From assembly GCA_019314375.1 (NCBI GenBank), contig JAFCZJ010000039.1:1-38758 (forward strand): a stretch of 38,758 nucleotides of DNA. The letters run 5' to 3'. This DNA comes from Deltaproteobacteria bacterium (lineage in GTDB: Bacteria > Myxococcota > B64-G9). Below, one piece after another: positions 34,301 through 38,758 of this stretch (its first letter is position 1; each line of letters opens with the position of its first letter). A program made the translations under genes and the position numbers. The notes below the pieces were generated by a model. That model did not search any database. It was not told where the DNA came from and saw nothing but the letters and a program-made list of their open reading frames with translations.

Positions 34301-37231
34301 ATGAACGCAACTCGTTTGATTGGAATTGGCTGTGTCTTGCTTTTAACTGCTTGCGAGATGGCGATGCCCACAGGACATCGGGCCACGCCGCCGGGTGAGG
34401 GGCCGATGGTTCTCTTCGACCCGGACGCCAAGCCGCTGCCCGAGATCCCCTTCCCCAACAACCTGGCCACCCGACCCGATGCGAGCTCGCCCACGGGCCG
34501 GCGCATCAACGCGTCTTTGATCGCGCCCACCAACCTGGAGGCCACCGTGCGGGCGAAAATGGATCGCTTAGACGGCTTCGGCACCCTGCAAGCCATCACC
34601 GTGGCCTTCGACCAGCCCCTGGATCCAGGCGAGATCATTCGCCGCCACCACGGAGATCACGATTTCACAAACGACGCCGTTCTGCTCATCGACGTGACCC
34701 CCGAGAGCCCTGATTTCGGCCAAGCACGGCCCTTGGACATGGGCCGCGGCAACTTCCCGCTGACTCTGAAAAAAACAGACAGGTACTTCGACTCGGACCC
34801 GCGGGACATGGCCAGCAATGTGCTCTTCGAAACAGAGGAAGAAGACCTAAACGGCAACGGCGTGCTGGATCCAGGCGAGGACACGGATTTCGACGGCGTC
34901 CTGGATCACCCCAACGTCTACCCGCCAGGTGCCGATCCCCTAGATGGCCTCATGACCTTCTACGAGTCCGAAACCCACACGCTCATCATGCGCCCGGTGC
35001 TGCCCCTGCGGGAGCAAAACACCTACGCCGTGGTCCTCACCAATCGCCTGCGCGGAGTCGACGGTAGATCCGTGCGCTCCCCCTGGGCCTGGGTCCACCA
35101 TTTGCAGCAGACCGCGGCCTTAGACCCCCTTGGCACAGCCTTGAGCCAACTGGGCATGAGCTGGTCCGACGTGGCTTATGCCTGGACCTTCACCACCCAG
35201 TCGGTGACAAAAGACCTGGTCGCCATCCGCGAGGGCTTGCAAGGAATCGGTCCCTTGGCATGGCTGGAAGAGGCCTATCCCCCGGAGGCCCTGCCCGATC
35301 CATGCATGAACGATGACAGTGAGGGTTCCCTTTATGTGCTGGGTGCGGACAGCCTCATTGAAGTGGCCCGCATCCTGGGACCGGAGGTATTCGGCGGAAA
35401 CTTGGATGAAGTCGAACCCCTGCTGGCCACCTACGATCACGTGGACTACCTGGTCAGCGGCAGCTTTGAAAGCCCGGATTTCTTGCGCACAGCCGATGCC
35501 CCCGCCCCACACACGGAAAACTTCGTGCTGGATCTCAGCAAGGGCACTGCCGCACATTTGCCTGCTCGCCTCCGCTTTACAGCCGTCGTGCCCAAGACGA
35601 CTGCTCGATTCCAACCGCCCTTCCCGGTGATTTTCTACGCCCATGGTTACAGCTCCACCCGATCCGAAGTGCTCGGTTTTGCAGGCACCATGGCCCGCTA
35701 CGGCATCGCCTCCGTCGCCATCGATGCCTGGGGACACGGTCTGCCCATCGACCCTGAACTGGTTGAACTCGTCATGGTCATCGCCGATGGCTGGGGCTTC
35801 GGACCCTTTGCCGATACGCTACTCATGGATCGAGGCAGAGACTTAGACGGCGACGGCACGATAGACTCGGGCGGCGATTTTTGGACAGCCTACGGCTTTC
35901 ACACCCGGGACGTGGTGAGACAGACCATCAGCGACTACTTCCAGCTGGTCCGCGTGGTGCGCGGATGGGACGCTCAGCGAACATGGGCCGTGGATCAAAA
36001 CGGCGACGGCGCGGACGATCTGGCGGGCGACTTCAATGGAGACGGAGTCGTGGACTTCGGCGGACCGGATGTGCCCGGCTTCACATGGGGGGAAAGCATG
36101 GGTGGTATCCACTCATCCATCCTCGGCCCCTTGGAGCCCAGTATCATAGCGGCAGCCCCCACGGCAGGCGGCGCAGGCCTGTCCGACGTGGGCGTGCGCA
36201 CCATGCTCAGCGCCGTGGAGCGAGCCGTCATGCTGCGCACCATGGGCCCGCTGGTCATCGGAGAACCCACCGGCGAAAGTGAAATGACCCTGCGCCTGGT
36301 TGTGCCCCTGGGCAACGAACGACAACGCATGACCATCGGCAGCGTAGCGGGGATAGCGGAAGGTGACGAAGTCTTGGTCACCAACCTGTCGAAGGACGAA
36401 GTCCACCAGTCGCGGGTCACCTCCGACCTGCGTTTCCGCGTATCCATGGCCGCCGACAGGGGTGACGCCTTCGAGGTCGCCGTACATGACGGCGAAACAG
36501 GAGCGCTCATCGCAGTCTTCGATACCTGGAGCAAAGATCAGCACTACTACAGCACGGAAGACCCGACGGTTTTGGCCGGCGATCCACTCCTGACGCCCAC
36601 CGAAGGCTATGGCCTGGCTCGATGCACCCCGGATCTCAGGCGCATGGTGGGTCTATTGCAGATGGTCTTGGATCCGGCCGATCCGGCCAACTACGCCAGG
36701 CATTACTTCGCCGAGCCTTTGGATATCCAGCCGGAGGGAGCTCGGGTGACCAACCTGCTGGAAATCATCTGCCTCGGCGATCAAGACGTACCGGTCAACA
36801 CCCAGATGACCTTGGCCCGAGCCGCAGGCTTGCTGGAACTCAGCCAACCTGATCCGCGCTACGGCATGAGCGTCAACGACTGGCTCATCGAAAACCACGT
36901 AGTGGAGGGTTTGGCAGGCATCGGGCGATTCCCCGCTCCGGACTACCTTTTCGACCCGGACAACCTGGATGAAAGTTCGGATGGATGGGACGCTCCTGAA
37001 CCCGAGACAGGACAAGAGCTGCGCGTAAAGGTCAACACCCCCACGGGTGTAAGCGGCGTCCGATTCGCCTACATGCACCCCAGAGGCCAGCATGGCTTCT
37101 TCTTGCCCAGCCCGCAAAAAGATTTCGACATGGACAGCTACATGGCCAATCTTGTGGGCACCTTCTTCGCGAGCCTGGGCACCCAAATCATCGACGATGT
37201 ATGCCTGACCACCGCCAGCTGCGGTTTGTAA
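34301..37231 (+). CDS. VolA-like surface lipoprotein lipase with alpha/beta-hydrolase fold and Ca-binding loops
   Basis: 976 residues from ATG 34301 behind AAAAGAGG. The lipobox LTAC gives Cys18. The start of the mature protein, FDPDAKPLPEIPFPNNLAT, is typical of the N-terminal Ig-like domain of bacterial virulence-factor lipases such as VolA. The catalytic domain has HGYSST as a likely oxyanion loop and the nucleophile elbow GESMGG with Ser599; an Asp and a His should complete the triad further on. Three EF-hand-like loops occur (DLNGNGVLDPGED, DLDGDGTIDSGGD, DFNGDGVVDFGG), suggesting Ca binding. A beta-rich insertion of ~80 residues follows the elbow. It probably hydrolyses lipids outside the cell; the substrate is unknown. 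Confidence 0.8.
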   Translation: MNATRLIGIGCVLLLTACEMAMPTGHRATPPGEGPMVLFDPDAKPLPEIPFPNNLATRPDASSPTGRRINASLIAPTNLEATVRAKMDRLDGFGTLQAITVAFDQPLDPGEIIRRHHGDHDFTNDAVLLIDVTPESPDFGQARPLDMGRGNFPLTLKKTDRYFDSDPRDMASNVLFETEEEDLNGNGVLDPGEDTDFDGVLDHPNVYPPGADPLDGLMTFYESETHTLIMRPVLPLREQNTYAVVLTNRLRGVDGRSVRSPWAWVHHLQQTAALDPLGTALSQLGMSWSDVAYAWTFTTQSVTKDLVAIREGLQGIGPLAWLEEAYPPEALPDPCMNDDSEGSLYVLGADSLIEVARILGPEVFGGNLDEVEPLLATYDHVDYLVSGSFESPDFLRTADAPAPHTENFVLDLSKGTAAHLPARLRFTAVVPKTTARFQPPFPVIFYAHGYSSTRSEVLGFAGTMARYGIASVAIDAWGHGLPIDPELVELVMVIADGWGFGPFADTLLMDRGRDLDGDGTIDSGGDFWTAYGFHTRDVVRQTISDYFQLVRVVRGWDAQRTWAVDQNGDGADDLAGDFNGDGVVDFGGPDVPGFTWGESMGGIHSSILGPLEPSIIAAAPTAGGAGLSDVGVRTMLSAVERAVMLRTMGPLVIGEPTGESEMTLRLVVPLGNERQRMTIGSVAGIAEGDEVLVTNLSKDEVHQSRVTSDLRFRVSMAADRGDAFEVAVHDGETGALIAVFDTWSKDQHYYSTEDPTVLAGDPLLTPTEGYGLARCTPDLRRMVGLLQMVLDPADPANYARHYFAEPLDIQPEGARVTNLLEIICLGDQDVPVNTQMTLARAAGLLELSQPDPRYGMSVNDWLIENHVVEGLAGIGRFPAPDYLFDPDNLDESSDGWDAPEPETGQELRVKVNTPTGVSGVRFAYMHPRGQHGFFLPSPQKDFDMDSYMANLVGTFFASLGTQIIDDVCLTTASCGL

Positions 37232-37239
37232 ATCGGGTT

Positions 37240-37944
37240 CTATTCGCCAGGCTGTCGCTGCAGCATATAACCCACGTGACGCAAGGTCCTGATCCATCGA
37301 CTTTGTTCGGGCGTCTCCTCCAGCTTGACCCGCAGGCGACGGATCAAATTGTCCAATTGCCTACACTTACCGTTCCAGGCTTTACCGAACAACGCCAGAT
37401 GCAGGTCATCGCGACTGCAAGCCTTGCCCTCCCGTCGAGCCAGAGCCCAAAGCAGGTCGAACTCCTGGTCCGTCAGGTCCACATTCTTTTCATGAAGCCA
37501 AAGCCGACGTAGTCCCCTGTCCAATCTCAAGGGCCCCAGCTCAAGCAAAGGAGCATCCTCTTCGGTCTCCTGTCGGAAACGACGCAGCAGGGTCCGGATG
37601 CGAGCCAAAATCACGGGCAGGGCCGTGGGCTTGCATACGTAGTCGTCGGCCCCCATGTCGAAGCCCTTCAACTGCTCTTTGTCCTCGGATTCAGCGGTCA
37701 GAAACAATATGGGTCCCCGAAAATCTCCGCGAACGCGACGGCAAACCTCAAAACCTGAAAGCCCCGGCAAACCCACATCCAAAACCAGCAAATCGGGGGG
37801 CGTCTTCAAAATACGAGCCACAGCCTGATCACCACGAGACAGGGTATCCACCCGACAACCCAGCTCGCGCCGAATTTGTTCCGCTAAAGCCCTGGCGAAA
37901 ACGCGATTGTCCTCAACCAAAAGAATGTGCGTATTCGGGCTCAT
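37240..37944 (-). CDS. OmpR/PhoB-family response regulator
   Basis: 234 residues from ATG 37944. Receiver domain (1-120): acidic pair Glu11-Asp12, phospho-acceptor Asp56 in LLVLDVGLPG, Thr83 and Lys105 (DDYVCKP). The C-terminal winged helix (about 135-230) has LTDQEFDLLWALARREGKAC and RRLRVKLEE, followed by the wing IRTLRHVGYML. All key residues are present, so it should be phosphorylated and bind DNA. No histidine kinase is adjacent, so its partner is elsewhere or left outside the window. The region upstream is unusually AT-rich and should hold its promoter. Confidence 0.93.
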   Translation of the reverse strand: MSPNTHILLVEDNRVFARALAEQIRRELGCRVDTLSRGDQAVARILKTPPDLLVLDVGLPGLSGFEVCRRVRGDFRGPILFLTAESEDKEQLKGFDMGADDYVCKPTALPVILARIRTLLRRFRQETEEDAPLLELGPLRLDRGLRRLWLHEKNVDLTDQEFDLLWALARREGKACSRDDLHLALFGKAWNGKCRQLDNLIRRLRVKLEETPEQSRWIRTLRHVGYMLQRQPGE

Positions 37945-38232
37945 TCGCTCACTTAAGGATAAGTTCCATCTTTTTTTACAATTTTATACATACTATGACT
38001 TTTCATTCCTGCTTGTTTCCTTCATTCTAAAAACATGCACCAGGGCCGTCGGCTGTCACCGGATCGACGCTCCGGCCAATATGGCATGCCCCGCCAAACA
38101 AGTCCAAGGCGAGGTGGCTTCCGGCGGTTGACGACAACAGCGTCCTACCCGCAACGGACCGAAAGCCGACATGCCACGGGGGTCGATCTGGGGACGAAAG
38201 CCTGGACGCATTCGGTGGCAGCCGACGAACCC
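37945..38232. other. Intergenic region between response regulator and pgi
   Basis: About 290 bases without a convincing gene. The part next to the response regulator (37950-38035) is AT-rich, with a T8 run and TATAAA-like sequence on the minus strand, consistent with a promoter although no -35 is clear. The rest (38036-38232) is GC-rich, with short open frames lacking ribosome sites or family features. No terminator with a T run is visible after pgi. Confidence 0.5.
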
Positions 38233-38758
38233 CTATTCGCTGGACCGCTCCTTGAAGTGCCTAATTAGCGAACTTGTGGAACTATCGTGCTCGTTCGCCG
38301 AAATCTCGTCACCTTGCAACTCCGCCAGGATGTGTCCTGCCAGGACCTTCCCCAACTGCACGCCCCACTGATCAAATGAAAACACGTCCCAGATCACGCC
38401 CTGACAGAATATTTTGTGCTCATAGGCTGAGACCAGGGCCCCAAAACTGTGGGGCGTGAGTTCATCGGCCAAAAACGTATTGCTGGGTCTGTTGCCGTCA
38501 AATGTCTTGAAAGGCAACAATGCTTCATCGCAGCCCTCGGCCTTCAATGTCTCCAGGGTTTTGCCGAAGGCCAAGGCCTCGGTCTGAGCAAAAAAATTGG
38601 CCATGAGCTTTGCGTGGTGATCGCCCAGGGGATTCAAGCTGCGACAAAAGCCGATGAAATCGCAAGGCACCACGCGCGACCCCTGGTGCAACAGCTGAAA
38701 GAAAGCATGCTGCCCGTCCGTGCCCGGGGCACCCCAGACCACGGGGCCCGAGTCGTAG
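38233..38758 (-). CDS. pgi: Glucose-6-phosphate isomerase, C-terminal part (cut by window edge)
   Basis: The last ~175 residues of Pgi, which interconverts glucose 6-phosphate and fructose 6-phosphate in glycolysis. Reading continues off the window edge as [20 protein letters not shown]; a GTG at 38742 is internal, not a start. Strong family blocks include [27 protein letters not shown], the second Pgi signature [10 protein letters not shown] with its catalytic Lys, and HDSSTSSLI at the end. Relative to the E. coli protein, the Glu of GEPGTNGQH is Ala and the His of THNP is Leu, which I cannot interpret without the rest of the gene. Confidence 0.93.
   Translation of the reverse strand, partial: YDSGPVVWGAPGTDGQHAFFQLLHQGSRVVPCDFIGFCRSLNPLGDHHAKLMANFFAQTEALAFGKTLETLKAEGCDEALLPFKTFDGNRPSNTFLADELTPHSFGALVSAYEHKIFCQGVIWDVFSFDQWGVQLGKVLAGHILAELQGDEISANEHDSSTSSLIRHFKERSSE

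Noticed and set aside
38035..38268. Small plus-strand frame between the response regulator and pgi
   Set aside because: No ribosome site, low-complexity Arg/Pro/Ser-rich sequence, and it runs into the 3' end of pgi.

Overview
The window looks like a chromosomal segment of a moderately GC-rich deltaproteobacterial-type organism, most likely Myxococcota or the related Bradymonadota. The clues are a secreted protein with a MYXO-CTERM-like tail (Cys-Gly-Cys, hydrophobic helix, basic end), lipoproteins with Asp-Ala-Gly-x linker repeats, a Ser/Thr kinase and a second membrane protein that both end in PEGA domains, a DUF4388/PATAN-like sensor domain, and many long lipoproteins and outer-membrane barrels. 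There is no rRNA, tRNA, CRISPR array, transposase or phage gene. This assignment is inference from gene content.

Layout. 1-190: a palindromic GC-rich repeat. 191-3894: a signal-peptidase-I-like membrane protein whose two catalytic residues are replaced, divergent from a membrane-fused spermidine-synthase-like protein. 3948-5615: grpE (with an apparent frameshift at its 5' end) and dnaJ, overlapping tail to tail with a MYXO-CTERM secreted GH57/GH38-like protein (5597-7549). 7702-8682: thioredoxin reductase, followed by a cluster of four hairpin repeats. 8962-11033 (minus): a three-gene unit of a small membrane protein, a helical cytosolic protein and an SPFH/zinc-ribbon protein, with a promoter and a clear intrinsic terminator. 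11185-12018: a metallo-beta-lactamase-fold hydrolase. 12028-12585: a small lipoprotein. 12716-14730: an RpoH-type sigma factor with a histone-H1-like tail and an apparently leaderless promoter, then a zinc-ribbon membrane protein. 14754-16142: a DAG-repeat lipoprotein with a glycosidase-like domain. 16166-18370: an SLC12-type transporter. 18573-21704: a nucleotide-transporter-like/HEAT/cyclic-nucleotide-domain fusion. 21818-23356: Ser/Thr kinase with PEGA. 23536-26829: a very long unknown lipoprotein. 26826-28211 and 28214-29932: FadL-type porin and adenine deaminase, co-directional. 30092-31699: PATAN/DAGT/PEGA membrane protein. 31717-33213: outer-membrane barrel. 33326-34168: unknown. 34301-37231: VolA-like lipoprotein lipase with Ca-binding loops. 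37240-37944: OmpR-type response regulator. 38233-38758: 3' part of pgi.

How the genes may work together. Two themes recur. The first is protein and membrane stress: GrpE, DnaJ, thioredoxin reductase, a sigma-32-type factor, and an SPFH/zinc-ribbon module reminiscent of the B. subtilis pspA-ydjGHI membrane-stress genes. The second is cell-surface biology: lipoproteins, barrels, a sorted hydrolase, and two PEGA proteins. The best candidates for undescribed biology are the pseudo-signal peptidase, the SPFH-centred module, the sigma factor with an H1-like tail, and the transporter/HEAT/cNMP fusion.
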